A stretch of DNA of 64,000 bases, taken from assembly GCA_010093705.1 (NCBI GenBank), contig MU006101.1:62001-126000 (forward strand), written 5' to 3'. A program made the position numbers and the translations under genes. Below are positions 32,864 to 45,903 of this stretch, one piece after another. How positions within the stretch are numbered: the first letter of the stretch is position 1; the number at the start of each line of letters is the position of its first letter. Below the pieces are notes generated by a model. The model saw only the letters and a program-made list of their open reading frames with translations, searched no databases and was not told the DNA's origin. This DNA is from Patellaria atrata CBS 101060. Lineage: Eukaryota > Ascomycota > Dothideomycetes > Patellariales > Patellariaceae.

Positions 32864-35800
32864 GTGGTATACTAGGATGAGGGAGTTTGAGATCCAGATT
32901 TGGAACTTGCGACTGAGGAAATTAGCATGGGAACATTCGTATCGGTGGCATTTACATGGTTACCTTAGCATTAGAAGAGTGGGCATGGGAAACATTCACA
33001 TAAAGGGTATTTGCATTACCAGGTTGTTTGGGAGAATCTGTCTCAAAGGTATCAAGATTCGGAGTATGTGTCGAATATACCATACTATCTACGACGATAA
33101 TGCATATATTATATACAGATGTAAGGGATGAAAACTATTACGCTAATGCTGATCTAACTTGACCGTGAACGCCAATCGATAACTACTTCGACTATACTCA
33201 TAGCAACGTATCGATCAGGAGACTGCTACATATAATCCACTTAAGTGATGACGAATGTACGACGTATCGATCTTTTGCATGTCGGGCATCAAAGGGGTAC
33301 AAGATGCTGTATGGGCACCTGAGAGGACAGATCTATTGACAAGTCTCGACATCCGATTCTACGGATTTGTACAGCCACAGTGGATCGCGCGAACTGTGTA
33401 CGGTACAGGACAGAGGTCGCATATCTATTGGACTGTTGATTCTACGTGTGATAGATGTGTATGGTACCGAGGTGTTAGTTTACGGATATAGAGCGTCGCC
33501 TGTCCACTCGTGTGTCGAGGATGATGTACGGTAAGTGAATTCTGGTATGTGCGGGATATAAAGAGGAGTGTGAATATACTTTCAGAAACTTGAAATTGAA
33601 CTGGTTATAGTTCTTGAAGATCAGTATCATGACCCCCTAGAAATTCAGTATTGGTCTTTAACAGTGTAGAACTAGCTGTATGTAGTAGTATGTCAGCTAA
33701 CAATAAACCGGAGAGACACGCACGCTATTTGATGTAAAGTTTTTAGGTATGTTTACTCAATACTTATATCCGATTAGAAGACACTACCTTTTGTAGTAGT
33801 GGAGATACACCGAGTGCAAGGATAACAAGGACAGTACAGCAGTTTGTCGATGATCCAAGGTACCTGTAATATTGATGGAGCTGGAGAATCGACGCAGGGA
33901 ACATGCCCAATCCTACACATCCATTATAGTGCGTGCAGATATGGGACAAGATAGCCCAGCGAACTGTTGTGAACAGAGGGTGTGCTGATGCCCTGCTGCG
34001 TCTCGCATGGGCCGGTGGAATTTGCCACAGCAACGGGTCAATGCGGGAAGACGTTCGACGAATTTATGCTTCTGACCCGTAATGTCTTCGTGTATACCCT
34101 TTCCAGCTTCGCGGTTACTTGATAGTTGGGTATCGCGATCCTGGAGGAGCGAAGAGAGGTGCAAGCAAAGGCGCTACGCTACCGCTTGGTGGATGGATAT
34201 CATGATAGTGAGCGTTTTGAGTGATAACTGACTACTCTGTACAGTAGTACTTCCTTGCTTTGCGGGAAGTCAATATGGGCGAGCGAAGACATGGTTCCGA
34301 TGAGGCCTTCAGGTACAGTACTGGCTGATGGTCCCCAGCAACTGGTTACCTTTCTTTATGATGTTCTTTTTGTTAGAGAGGAGGGTCAGCCCTGTTGACG
34401 CAGCCATGGCTTTGCCGCCCGGGCCGGATTGATGTTGAATATTTCGCCTTGAAAGGGCCGATATCTCGCCAACCACACGAACCACTGCAATGCAAGTACA
34501 GAATCCAAGGCAGCAGAATGATAATCCCTCGTCCCTGACACAATTTACGAAGTGTGGCGATAAGTGGCTTCCATCTCTCTCAACGTTTCGAGAAGCTGTT
34601 CCTGAAGGGGTCTGAAAACTCTGATGATTGGAAGGAGAACCGCGTTCTCCCATGTTATATCCGTAGCACTACGCATCGTCTAGCATCACCATGCAGTATC
34701 TCTTCAATAATGTGTTCCGGATAGCCATGCATGATATCTCTGCGTACGTATGCGTCCAGGCAATATAGGGAATTATAGTACATAGTCTTCTGCAACCACC
34801 AGCATCTTAAGCTCGGTCCAATACCCTGCCAAGCTACAATTGAAGATGTTCAGGTACTTAACATCTGCTTCTCTATTGGGCTAATGGAGGCCTGTAGAGG
34901 GGATGAAAGCTCTACTTTGCGTGCTGTGCTGTGTACAGAAAGCAAGGAAAGCGGCTCTGTCCTTCGAGACAAGCGTATGGTCAAAGGAAGAAGTGGTGAT
35001 GTATGCCCGTAAGGCGAATCGTACCTGTACAAAAGTACAAAAGTACCAAAGTACGATAAGATGACAGCTTTCTGAAAGTCTGCCTGTGTCTTCTTAAGTT
35101 CTTCGAAGGACTCAGTTAGTGATGAGTACGATGGTTGTCGAATCGTAGCATCCGGTTCAGCACGGCTTTCATCCCCCTTGGTGCTCTTTTCTCTCCCTGA
35201 GAAACGGCTGGTGGTCTTTGCCTTCTTAGCGTCGATTTTCTCCGCAGAAAGTGCAAAGGGTGGAGAGCGAGCCGGGTTAAGGGTGAAAGAGTTTAAGGGT
35301 TAGAGGCATTGGAGGGGTTTGAGCTGAAGAGAGTAGTAATAGAGCAGATCATCCTTCTTCTAATGTCGTTTCAATTTGGTCGCTGACTGCGCCATACCAC
35401 GGCCAAAGGGCAAACATCAAATTCTGCTCTCCAGCGACTGTATTTCGTCTCTTTCTGGCCCTGTTGCACCCGACACTTCTTTCTTTCTCATGAGCATAAT
35501 TCCTTCTCGCTCGGCTCCTCGTACCGTCGCAACCACACCTCTTTCCAGAACCTCACTTACCCCTTCTAGCGAGTCTTTTCGCGCACTTACCCAGCCAAAA
35601 CCTCCGCACATCGCTATCTGTAGAACTTGACCTCTTGCCTTCGACAACCCAACACCACCACCACTTAACATCCTATAGCGAAGGATATATCAACTTACTA
35701 TTCGCATAGGCAATGGATTGGCTGGGTTGCTGAAGCGATTGGAGGCCTTTCAACACTCCTGATTAGGCGGTGCGACTAACCCTCGAGTTTACCAAAGCAG

Positions 35801-35872
35801 GACCACATAAGAGCTATATCGGACGCTGTATATTCTTGAACTCGGATCTAGAAGCTGTAAATTTCCCCGGGA
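32864..35872. other. 3-kb region without a recognised gene
   Basis: This covers the SAE2 3' side and the MGA2 5' side. Only short, domain-free ORFs are present. A hairpin-like motif with a TTGAAAGGG core at 34436-34466 is shared with the SSL1 intron. A GTACAGTAC motif lies at 34313-34321. From about 35380 the plus strand becomes CT-rich (TCTCTTTCTGG, TTCTTTCTTTCTC), which fits a long MGA2 leader. Confidence 0.45.
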
Positions 35873-38800
35873 ATGTCTTCTCCTTTCGGGCAGACCTTCG
35901 ACAACATCCCGTTCGTTGTGGATGGGGACCTGAACGGGAATTGGGACCATGAAGACCTCAATATGTTCGACCAAGCCGAGGGTGCAGACTCGAACATGGA
36001 AGTATTCGACACCATGGATTCATCACGGATGTTCGAGAATGCATTCAGCTCTCCTCAATTGCCAAACACCTCAAAGTATGAATTTTCCTCGCCCACTGGT
36101 CCTCGAAAAGACACGATGATCCAGTTCAACCAACCTCAAGGAGCTGGTCCAATGCGTTCTGCTGCCTCTTCAAGCTCGCCGGAAAGTTCTGCGCAAGATT
36201 CTTCTTCAGACTCCTCTGATAGACGGAAAAGAAAGACTTCGTCCCCATCCGTAACTCTGGATCCCAAGGGCATACGCGAAAGTGGGAAGTGGGCAAAAGA
36301 GTCGGAGATGGGAACACATAGCCACAAAGACTCGGGAATCCTATTTGGTGGAAGCATGAGCAGTGCAGCTTTTGAACCTGATATGGAATCTATCAACAGG
36401 ACAATGGAGAAAGATTTCGACTTTGAGAGTGCTGCCAGTAGCCCCGGCAACCACATGGGCGCCGCCCCGCCTAATCATAATGTGACTAATTTGAGCTCGT
36501 TTATGCGTTCTTCGAAAAACAACAATATCCCAGCTGTATGTCTTGCAATTTTCTTACCTTCTCCACCACTGACCTTCACATCAGACCATACGACCAGCAA
36601 CCTTCTTAATAGGCGGCTCCCGCGAAGCATCACCACTGTCTGGAGACATCCCATCAAATCACAGCGGTTCACCAGCCATGTTCAACAATGATTCTCCGCC
36701 AGTTCGACCAAGCGATCTCACCGGCCCAACATCATGGCAGGCCCAGTTTCAGAACCCTACTTGGAATCCTGATTATGGTAACACCGATTATATGACTATT
36801 GCACACTCTCCTCCCGTGAACACTGGATTATCGCCGTATATGCAAAGCGCAGGACCGTCTAATACCGCGCCTGCACAGCTTGACATTGATCCGATACCTG
36901 CGAAATCTCGGGTCGAGACACAAATCAACATAAAGTTGAAATTACACCCTATGCCACCGGGAATCAAGAAGCTTCACCTACCGACGCACACAATTTCGAA
37001 ACCAAAAATGCTTGCCAAAACTGTTGCAAGATCTCCGGATACTCTCGAACTGTATACTTCACTCGTTTGTACTAGCGCAATGCGAAACCCGGAATTCGAG
37101 CAACGAGCCTTAGCCCGAGCAGCGGGCCAGGGGGATATCGTGAACTCGGGAGCAAGGAGACTGCCTTCTACTGAAGTTACGCAAGAAACGGATGATGTCG
37201 ATGATCCCGATAAGCCGTTAAATGGAGGTGAAGTGCGAATCTGTAGCAATTGCATCAACCGGGAACGCAAACGTGCTTCACGGAAAAGGGTTAAAAAGCA
37301 GGAGGACGAGGAACTATGGAACAGTTATGAGAACGACCGTGTTATTGTCTTCAATACTGTCGAGTATAAGGAGTGGCAAACAGTTCCTCCTACGGAGCTC
37401 AATTTGGAAACACCTAGTTCGCAGGTCCATCCTGAAGGGACGATGCAGATTGAAGTACCGATGCGTATTGCATGCTACTGTCGACATCAAAGCGAAAAGG
37501 CCGGGTTCCAGTAAGTATCAGTCGATGTGTTCCAGAGTAGACCTCTAACTATTTTGCAGAGTGATTTTTACCATCAAAGACCATGAAGATAGATTAGTCG
37601 CGCAAGGAATGACGCAATCTATTCTCATTACCGATGATCACAAAACACATGCTCCTTCCAGCACAGTGCCAATGCAAGGAAACCCCTTCACCGACATGTC
37701 TCAGCATCCGAATACGTTTATGCAGCAATCAGAAATGATGGAATCTCAGCCAGTTTTCCGTCATAGACCGTATCACTCCACAAATGATCTTGCCAGTCTT
37801 CGCGGAGGGAATTTCCAGCAAACTTATTTCAATAGCAATCCTACTATCCCTCCTAGTGTTGCTGGAGCAATGACGCCGCGGAATCTCTCCCGTCAAGCTT
37901 CTCCAACTGCTCAAATCGGACCAAGCAAGAAACGAAAGCAAAGCTCTTCAATCCAAAAGATTCCGAGTGCATTAACCATGACCCAAGTCAACACGACGCA
38001 GTCTTCTTCCGTCTCCGCACCTCTATCCGCCGGTCCGCTTAGTGCAGGCGCAGCTTCTGGATTCCCGAATGCATATATGTCACCCACGGCTCCGTCCTTC
38101 ATGGTTCCCCCAGCACCAATGCCTGGCCCATTCCAGACAGGCCCATCTACGCCGAACAGTAACAGCGGTCTCATCACACCCGCTGGACGATCAGGGAGCG
38201 TAGATAACATTACTTATCAGCAACCTTACTTCTCAGCGCCTAACTCGGCGCATCAGAGTAGGGCTCCTAGCCCAGTTCCTTCGGCGCGCAACATGAATGC
38301 ATATCAGAATCAAGTTCAGGTAGGAAACGTGCTTCAGAATAATTCAATTGGCCTGGATTTTGGTGTAGATACCCTACAGCAAGCCCAGCAGCCACCGATA
38401 ATTCATAAAGTTATTCCAGGTGAAGGACCGACGACAGGTGGTATTGAAGTAACCTGTCTAGGCCAGAACTTCGACAGATCCATTGAGGTCATGTTCGGGG
38501 ATACGGCGGCCATTACAACAACCTTTTGGTCTCCGAACTCTCTTGTATGTATGCTACCACCAGGTAAAGCTGGAACAGTACCAGTAACGTTCAGGGACCA
38601 TCGACAAGCTAGCTACTCGCAGTCAACGAATTCTGGACCTTCAAGTGTCTTTAAGTACGTTGACGATAGCGAACGGCAACTTATGGAAATGGCTCTGCGT
38701 CTTATCTGTCAAAAGAGAACAGGGAATCCCGATAACTTCCGTGATTTTGCCCGACATCTTGTTCACGGTCCATGGAGTTATGAAAGCAATTCAGGAGCTT

Positions 38801-40290
38801 CTGGATATCAGGCAGCTCAGGGTCATCCTAATTTCAATGCGGCGCTACTTGGTGTTGGCAATACGGAAGATGTTCTGCTCAAGTGCCTCGATACGATTGA
38901 CATGGATGATTCACCCCACCAAGCTCGATACAATCTGAGGGCTAAAGGGGGGGCAACAATGCTCTCACTCGCATGTGGCCTCGGATATAATCGTTTCGTT
39001 GCAGGCCTACTTGCCCGTGGAGCTAATCCCGATTCACGAGACCGGGGAGGATTCACACCTTTAATGATGGCATCACTTCATGGCCACTGCCAAATCGTGC
39101 GCCGCTTAATTTTGAAAGGTGCTGATCCCATGATGAGAAGTCTTCAAGGGTATCTCGCGTCTGATCTTGCCGCTTCTGAGGAGGTATTGAACTCCTTGCA
39201 ACGGATTCAATTTCACTCAAGAACGCGTAGTGGCGGTGCTATTTCAATCAAAAGCCGTACCAGTAGCATGGTCTCTTCTAGATCGGTTTGGGAACCTCCT
39301 TCTCCAAGCCAGGCGAGCACCTTCACCTCTGGCGAGGATGATATCGATGATGTTGATGACGGTGAGCTGATGACAACTTCGTTATCGTCGACACCCTGGA
39401 TACGCTCTCGACGTAATAGTACGGCCGTCGTTCAGGACGTACGAACGGTAGTTCCAACTGTACCATCTGGTCACGCACTTACGCCTGCCGCTGCGATGAG
39501 CGCATGGAGAGACCAGCTCGCAAACCAAATCCAGCATTTCCAGCAGAATATGCATTGGAACTTTCCCAATTTTCAATTACCGCAACTTCCCCAGCTCTCT
39601 CAACTCCCTGCCCTTCCCACTTATACTCCTCATCCTATGATCCGCCGTATCAGCAATCTAGTTCCGCATCAGGCGGCGGCTCCATCTCCGTCGGCCTCCA
39701 GTGAGCGTACAGCAACTCCTACTGACTACAGTTGGCGTGATCTCTTTTCCACCCCTACCCTACCACCTGCGTATGAGGAAATATATCCTCAAAATGTAGA
39801 CAAAGATATGGATGTCAAAAAATCGTCCACTATGCAGGCTGCTGCTGAAGCCATCCTCGATCAGGCCTGCATGGAAAAGTTCGATACAACCCATGCCGAG
39901 AGCTCAACTACCATTCATAAGTCGTTGAGCATGGAGACGCTAGATGTCAAGATTGGCAGCAGAAGCTCCATCACCAAAGAGCAGCAAGAGCAAATTCGCC
40001 GTGCGCACCAGCAGAAGCTGAAGCGCATAAGGAGTGACAGGAATCTGTTCTTCATCTGGGTAAGTCAACATTCACGTTATCCGTTCAGCGCAAGGAGATA
40101 ACTAATTGGTACTCAGATCCCGCTCCTGCTCTTCATCATGGCAACTATGGTTCGAACCACCATCCCGGACGTCATATCGACCGTCTCTTCCATCTATACC
40201 TCCTTCAAGGAATCTACCTCCAATGGGCAGTCTATCTACACTTCTTTCAAGGAATCTGCCTCCAATGAGCAGATTGTAGAGTTCTCTTGA
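35873..40290 (+). CDS. MGA2: Membrane-tethered transcription factor Mga2/Spt23 family, 4 exons
   Basis: ER-anchored, p100/p105-like regulator; in yeast the precursor senses lipid saturation and is processed by ubiquitin/proteasome to induce the delta-9 desaturase gene OLE1. Exons are 35873-36535, 36585-37510, 37560-40059 and 40117-40290 (1420 aa; phases agree). The disordered acidic N-terminus is followed by the conserved Spt23/Mga2 DNA-binding-like block (about residues 300-545: INIKLKLHPMPPGIKKLHLP, CSNCINRERKRASRKR, CYCRHQSEKAGFQV). An IPT/TIG domain is at about 806-885 (PPIIHKVIPGEGPTTGG) and ankyrin repeats at about 990-1070 (GGFTPLMMASLHGHCQIV). A single C-terminal membrane span lies near 1360-1380 (FFIWIPLLLFIMATMV). 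The C-terminal tail holds an exact 14-codon tandem duplication. Confidence 0.95.
40189..40272 (+). repeat. 14-codon tandem duplication in the MGA2 C-terminal tail
   Basis: Two adjacent 42-nt copies (40189-40230 and 40231-40272) encode SIYTSFKESTSNGQ and SIYTSFKESASNEQ. They differ by two residues and several silent changes, so the event is not brand new. It sits after the membrane span, in the lumenal tail predicted by family topology. Confidence 0.9.
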
Positions 40291-42356
40291 AGTGTCGTCC
40301 TTATCAACGTATCCACCCATCCCGTAAAAACTCCCTAATTCACATCCACATCCAAACCCACGGATCTCGCCCTCTCCAATGTCTGCCCACTCGATCGTTC
40401 TCATCCTTCCACACCGACGACCCCCAAACGAAATAAATAATTAATAGCGCGGAGTGCCGGTGCGGTTTGGGGTTCGGGGTGTCGGTTATTGTTTTGTATC
40501 CTTCTTTGTACCTTATTTATGCCTCTTTGTTATTTCTGTTTTGTACGGCTTGCGGGACCCTGGGGATAGGATACGGTGTCCCGGTACCTGGGATTTGGGT
40601 CCTTTTTCCCCGTTTCGCGACCCTGTATCGGACCTTGTCGGGGCGGAGCTGTACGGACTTGGATTTGTCTGACTTAAAACTCGCTTTGGCGTATCGGGGC
40701 GGTATTGGGGGGGTCCTTGTTTATGCGGTTTTTTGGTCTTCTTTTTTTGTTAAGTTTGTGTTTTGGGGTTGGGTGGGAGAGGGGATCGTGAGTTCGTGTT
40801 GGGAGGTGGGAGTCGGATGTGGATACGCAAGTCTGTTCATAGAACTTTCGCTCGTAGCGTCAATGTTATGGGATTGTAACTCTCGTACTGTGGTTTGTGT
40901 GATGTGATGGGATGTGATATGTGTGTTGAGGGTAGGTTTGGTTAGGGATGTGCTGTGCTGTGTTGGGCTAGTAGGGAGTCAGATGGTACGCTTGAAGGTT
41001 GCTGTCTCGCTCGCTATGTGCCCGTGTATTTAGGGTTGATTTTTCACGCTTTTTTTAAAATGTCGTCAGTGGTACGGGTATAGTGTATGAGATTAACCCA
41101 GGATGGTGTGCAGGCGGGTTTTTGGCATGGAAGAGAATAGGGAAGCAGGGCTACGAATCTATTACAGTAGCCCGTCTGCAGTATGGTGGCTATTGCTTTT
41201 ATTCGCCATATGGTTAACTTACTGGAAATCGGATTGGTCCGCCTTGCTGTGTGAGAGGCGGGGCTAGTATTATGGTACCACTGGGAATTAGTGTTTGGGT
41301 CACGGGGTTTTGGGAGTTTGGGTCATGTTGGATGGGTTAATGTCGTGTTGACTGCTATGAATACACTATGGGGGCTTTGTGTGGTGTTGTGAGGGAGGCA
41401 AGGTCGCTGGGGGTTTCATCTATGGGGATGTGGAAGGTGGGCTCGTAAGCTATCCGAGAGATTGTTATTTTGGTGGAGAGAGATGTATTGTGAGTTGGTC
41501 GTTCAATACTACTATGAAGAAAGATGAGTGAAATTTCAGGGGGTGTGTTGGCTGAAAAGGGGTGTTTTTAAGGGGTAGTTGAGTCGAAAAGGGTGGGTCT
41601 GCAAACGGGAAGTCTCCTAGGAAATTAAGAAGTACATGTTGATATTGTGATGAGATTCATATAATAAAGACCGTTGACTTGTATATATATGCTCCCTTTA
41701 CCTCAACACGATACTCTTGGTTAACTGTATAGTTGTTTGTGAGAGTATTCTACCATCGCTGTATAGAATGCGCCGATGGTACAAACGGTTCACAACTGTA
41801 CAATGAGCCAGACCGTACTTCCACCAGAAAGTTATGAATACTTTAGTTTTGATAGTGCGCGAGGAGGCATGTTGTTAAGAAACGAGCATAGAGCTGTGGT
41901 AAAAGTGAGTTGAATTCCTCTAGTTCTAGCTACGAGTAGACGAGAAGATATGCGTGAGCCAAGCCTCTCGGGCCGACCAATCTCCCTTACCGTGAGACCA
42001 GCGGTGCCTAGTCACCGACCGGTTAGTATACCGTTCCGTGACACATGTACACCGAGTGTGTAGGGACGGAAGAGTCTTCATAACTCGACCGATGACTAGG
42101 GGTCTAGGAGTAAGAGAGGAAATCGGTAAAATCATCTCCAGCCGTGAAGTCCATGCTGTAAGACTCCATCAGCATTGCGAAATCTATACAGCATTAAGGC
42201 CGTCCGTAACTTATATGAAGCCCGGCTGCTGGGTATTGTTTTGCGGATACCTCATATTCCATTCTAGATGAACGGGATCGATAACATCACTGAACGAAAT
42301 ATATGTAAGCCACGATGGATGGAAATATTTGTTAGTAGTTTAAGGAGCAGATTAAC
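40291..42356. other. 2-kb intergenic region, MGA2 3' side
   Basis: No gene is recognised. The plus strand from 40450 to 41600 is strikingly G/T-rich (GTGTCGG, GGGGTGTGTTGG), with few C runs, giving an open but domain-free frame at 40467-40907. From 41640 on the sequence becomes AT-rich. It separates MGA2 from the convergent decayed ankyrin gene. Confidence 0.45.
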
Positions 42357-45300
42357 TCACATGGTTTCTGGTTCCTGCAACCCCACCGTGACAGGATTGT
42401 GCTGCTCATCTGACCATAGAGGATGGTTGTAATTGTTCATGGACTCTAGGACCTCAATGTTTTGATTTTGAGCTCGGAATGCGTCACTCTCGTTTGGAAG
42501 CGTATGTATTCCGTTTTCAAATTCACGGGTTTCCGCCCGGTGTACATGACTTTGGCCTTAATTTTCACACCTTTCGTATCGGACTCCTTGACTCTCGTCT
42601 TCGGGCTCATTTCTTCCATCGATCGACGATACGGAATCATAGTCAGGGTAGAACTTATGCTCTAGATCTTCCAGACATGCTTCAATCTTTCTCATGCACG
42701 CAGGACAGCGAAAATTTGGATTATAGCTGTATATGTCGTCAGTACGCGTTGCAGATTCTTTCTAAGGTATTCCATGCTCACCTCTCTTCCGGATAGGTTT
42801 GTTTCTGATAGGATCTCAAATACCTAGCAAGCGCATGATGGTCTCGTCGCTCGGCCATCCTCAACGCTCGCTGGTATTGAATTGCCCCTGACCCAAAAAT
42901 CTTAGTGCCGGCGTTCAACAATAATCGTATCGTGTCAAACCGTCCATGTTCTCCTGCCCCTTCTAGTGTAGTTCTGCCGTGTTGATGCGCTCCCTGCGCG
43001 TTGACGTCGGCACCCTTCTGGAGAAGCAGCTCTACTAACTTAAGGTCACCTCTGATCGCTGCTTGCTTGAATTGCCGTTACTCCGCATCAGCATTGAGCA
43101 AAAGACTGATCATAGCCATGCGACCCTTTTCTGCTGCTTCTTGAAGAGCTGTGCGACCACCATAGTAAGCGGGGTTCTCATTGGGATGGCCACCGCGTTG
43201 GAGAAGAAGCTCTATGATATAACAATTGGTAGAACCTGCAGCAAATTGTATTGGGGTCAATTCGAAACTTTTGAGTCTCCTTGTTCGCACTAAAGATCGT
43301 TGTGGATAGAAAGTGGAATCGAAAATGGCAACAATCGATTCCGGACGGTTTGATTTGATAGCTTGTTCAATTACACCGTCCCCAAAGTCAAGATCGAAAG
43401 GTCTGGGAGAGATTTCGATCAGTCTGTACAATCATGGCAAGCCTCTTTCTACTCCAACCTTGAATGTTCTTTTTGAAACACAACTGGCGCCTGCTTCTCT
43501 TATGTAGTCGAAGATACGCGTCTTCTTGAGACCTATTGCTGCAGTTAGAAAAGAGTGCGAGCAATTAAGGTCCGCATCACGACTAAGGAGAAGCTCAACT
43601 GCGTTATAATCATTACTCCTTATAGCAACTATGAGGGGGTATTCTTCATAACCTCCGGGAGCGTTTACTATTGCACCTGCATCCAAAAATAGCTCCATGA
43701 GTTCCAGATTCCCAGTTTTAGCTGCTTCTATTAGTGGAGATGTGACGGGGATAACACTTCGAGTGAGCATCCTGGTAGAGGAATTAACGTTGGCCCAGCT
43801 TCAAGTAGAATTCTACTTGAACGAATATCCTCTGCTCGCGCAGCGTAATGAAGGGGCTGCCAGCCATCTTCATCAGTCCAATCTGGGGTTCCACCATTTG
43901 CGAGGAGAAATTCGAGCAGCGCCATCGCCGTATCTGAGCAAGATTATGGACTCGATTCTGGACTAAATTCTGGAATCCAGTGTGGTCTTAGACCACCTTT
44001 GGCACCTTGACAAGCAATGATGACCCCATTTCTAATACTCTGAAGGTTCACACCCTGGGCTAGTAAGTTTCTCAACTGTGATAAATCATTGTCATAGCAA
44101 CATTCTTTAAATCTTAAGGGTCTTCGCATCCAGTTTATGGATCCTGCGAATCGGGACATCGATGCTTGATCAACACCAACCTCTATATAATTCGTGGGGT
44201 GGCGAATATATGGGAGGATATCAAGACCTGGGTGAGACTTTTTTCTTTTGAACTTGAATGAGAAGAGACCTTTCCTACACTGGATAGATCCTACAGCGCG
44301 AAAGAGGATTTCTAATACACGAATATCAAGATAATAATATTCATAGACGCCATTGTAGTAGAACTTCGCAGCTTCATAGAGCATGGAGCCTTCTTTTTCT
44401 AGATCTATGGTCGGATCTACTCCATTAGCTAGCAGTGATTCGATTGCTTCAACACTATTTGTCCTAATAGAGCACCTAAGAAGATATCCTGGGTCGCTTT
44501 CTGGACATCTCATATTCAAGCCAGCAGTGATCATGGTCTTTATCGTAAATGTCAACGTATTGAGAGTCCATCCAGAAATAAGATCAAGCGTAACGTAGCG
44601 ATGATAAGGCCAATAGGGAAGAAAGATTTTGGAAAAAAGAGAATCCGAGATTTGCTCCGTGTTCGATGAGGAACAAGAAGGTTGATTCATCGCAATTATG
44701 AATGGCCTGGTAAATGGCCAACCCAGGAGAGTCATCAGGTCCATTTATGTCGGATCCGGCCTCGAGAAGAAGTTTGATCAGTTCAGTATTCATTCTCTGA
44801 GCGGCAATAGAAAGGGGTGTTGAGGTCCTTGACTGAAATTCGATATTCCATGTAGCATTGGGATCGCAATGAGCATCGAAGAAGAGCCGGATAGTAGGTA
44901 TATCCAATTTCTCGCATGAACTCTGAAATAATTTCTCAGCAATGCCTTCAAAACTTCTCTATTCTTGTAATCATAGATGTGCTCTGCAAATTCGACTAGG
45001 TTCCGCTTCTCGCCCAAAATTTCATCAAACTGATTGTTGGAGAGTAAGCCAAAGAAGTTGAATACTGCGATCTGATCTCTAGCGTTAGTGTCGTTGCCAC
45101 CGATGGCACTAGGAAAACTAGTTGGAAGGATAGGATTGATGACTTTTTGAAGGTCCTGCTGCGTATTGAGTGATAGTGCTCGGGGGAGCTTCCGTACGCT
45201 TAGCAAGTTGCTCAAAACCCGAATTTTATTTGAAAGCATTGCCGGAAATTGCAGAGTCGCACTGTTGTCTGGGGATATTGAGTCTGGGTTATAGTAGATG

Positions 45301-45880
45301 ACCGGAATTACTCACATCGTGAATAGAGACTATTTAGATAGATGGAGTAAGGGAGCCTATGGTACATTGTATTGTGGACCGAAGCCGTTGGGGTCCTTAT
45401 GTTGATACCTTCAGGAGTCCTTGCACTGGCGGCTGTGAACTGTTAGTCCTCTACGAATTCCAATGTGCTTTACGTAAACAGCAAATACCTGAATACTTCT
45501 CCATGGCCGTGAAGGTGTTCCTCGACGTTTCTTTTCTAACCTTCGCCGTTGGTATGACGATACCGTCGACAATGACTTCACTCTCCTTCTCGTTCCGTTT
45601 TCGTTTCTCGATTTTGTGGCCCACAGTTTTCCACTCTTTGCTTGTAATATTCTTTCGAAGGGCCCATCTCTTGAATTGACGCTCGTACTGTGCTTTGCTA
45701 ATGTAAAACTTAGCTATTATTCAGTTACAACACTATTGACTTCTGGAACGGTACGCACGATGCTTTGAATGAATGGCAAGTTTCCATGTACAATATGATT
45801 TCTTTCAATATCCTATCTTCGGCGATGTATAGTTTTCGAAGTAATTGCTTGTGTTCTATTCAGGGTAGACTCGAATCCAT
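42357..45880 (-). pseudogene. Decayed Clr5-domain ankyrin-repeat gene
   Basis: Minus strand. The start region reads MDSSLP-stop-IEHKQLLRKLYIAEDR, then, after a likely intron, the Clr5 block KAQYERQFKRWALRKNITSK and GHKIEKRKRNEKESEV. Next comes a long ankyrin array (TPLSIAAQRMNTELIKLLLE, PLIEAAKTGNLELMELFLDA, TALQEAAEKGRMAMISLLLN, TTLEGAGEHGRFDTIRLLLN). Last is a C-terminal FRCPACMRKIEACLEDLEHK zinc-like segment. Clr5-ankyrin proteins are nuclear or regulatory proteins of unknown role, expanded in Leotiomycetes. In-frame stops lie at 45862-45860 (TGA where homologues as I remember them have Trp), 43946-43944, 43434-43432, 43080-43078 and 42560-42558. Frame changes lie near 44930, 44590 and 43800. 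Some could be unrecognised introns, but not the early TGA. Confidence 0.82.
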
Positions 45881-45903
45881 TGTGAGAAGTTTTCAGCTGT
45901 ACC

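Noticed and set aside
40467-40907. Plus-strand 146-codon ORF after MGA2
   Set aside because: It arises from strongly G/T-skewed sequence with W, G, V and F runs; no start context or family.
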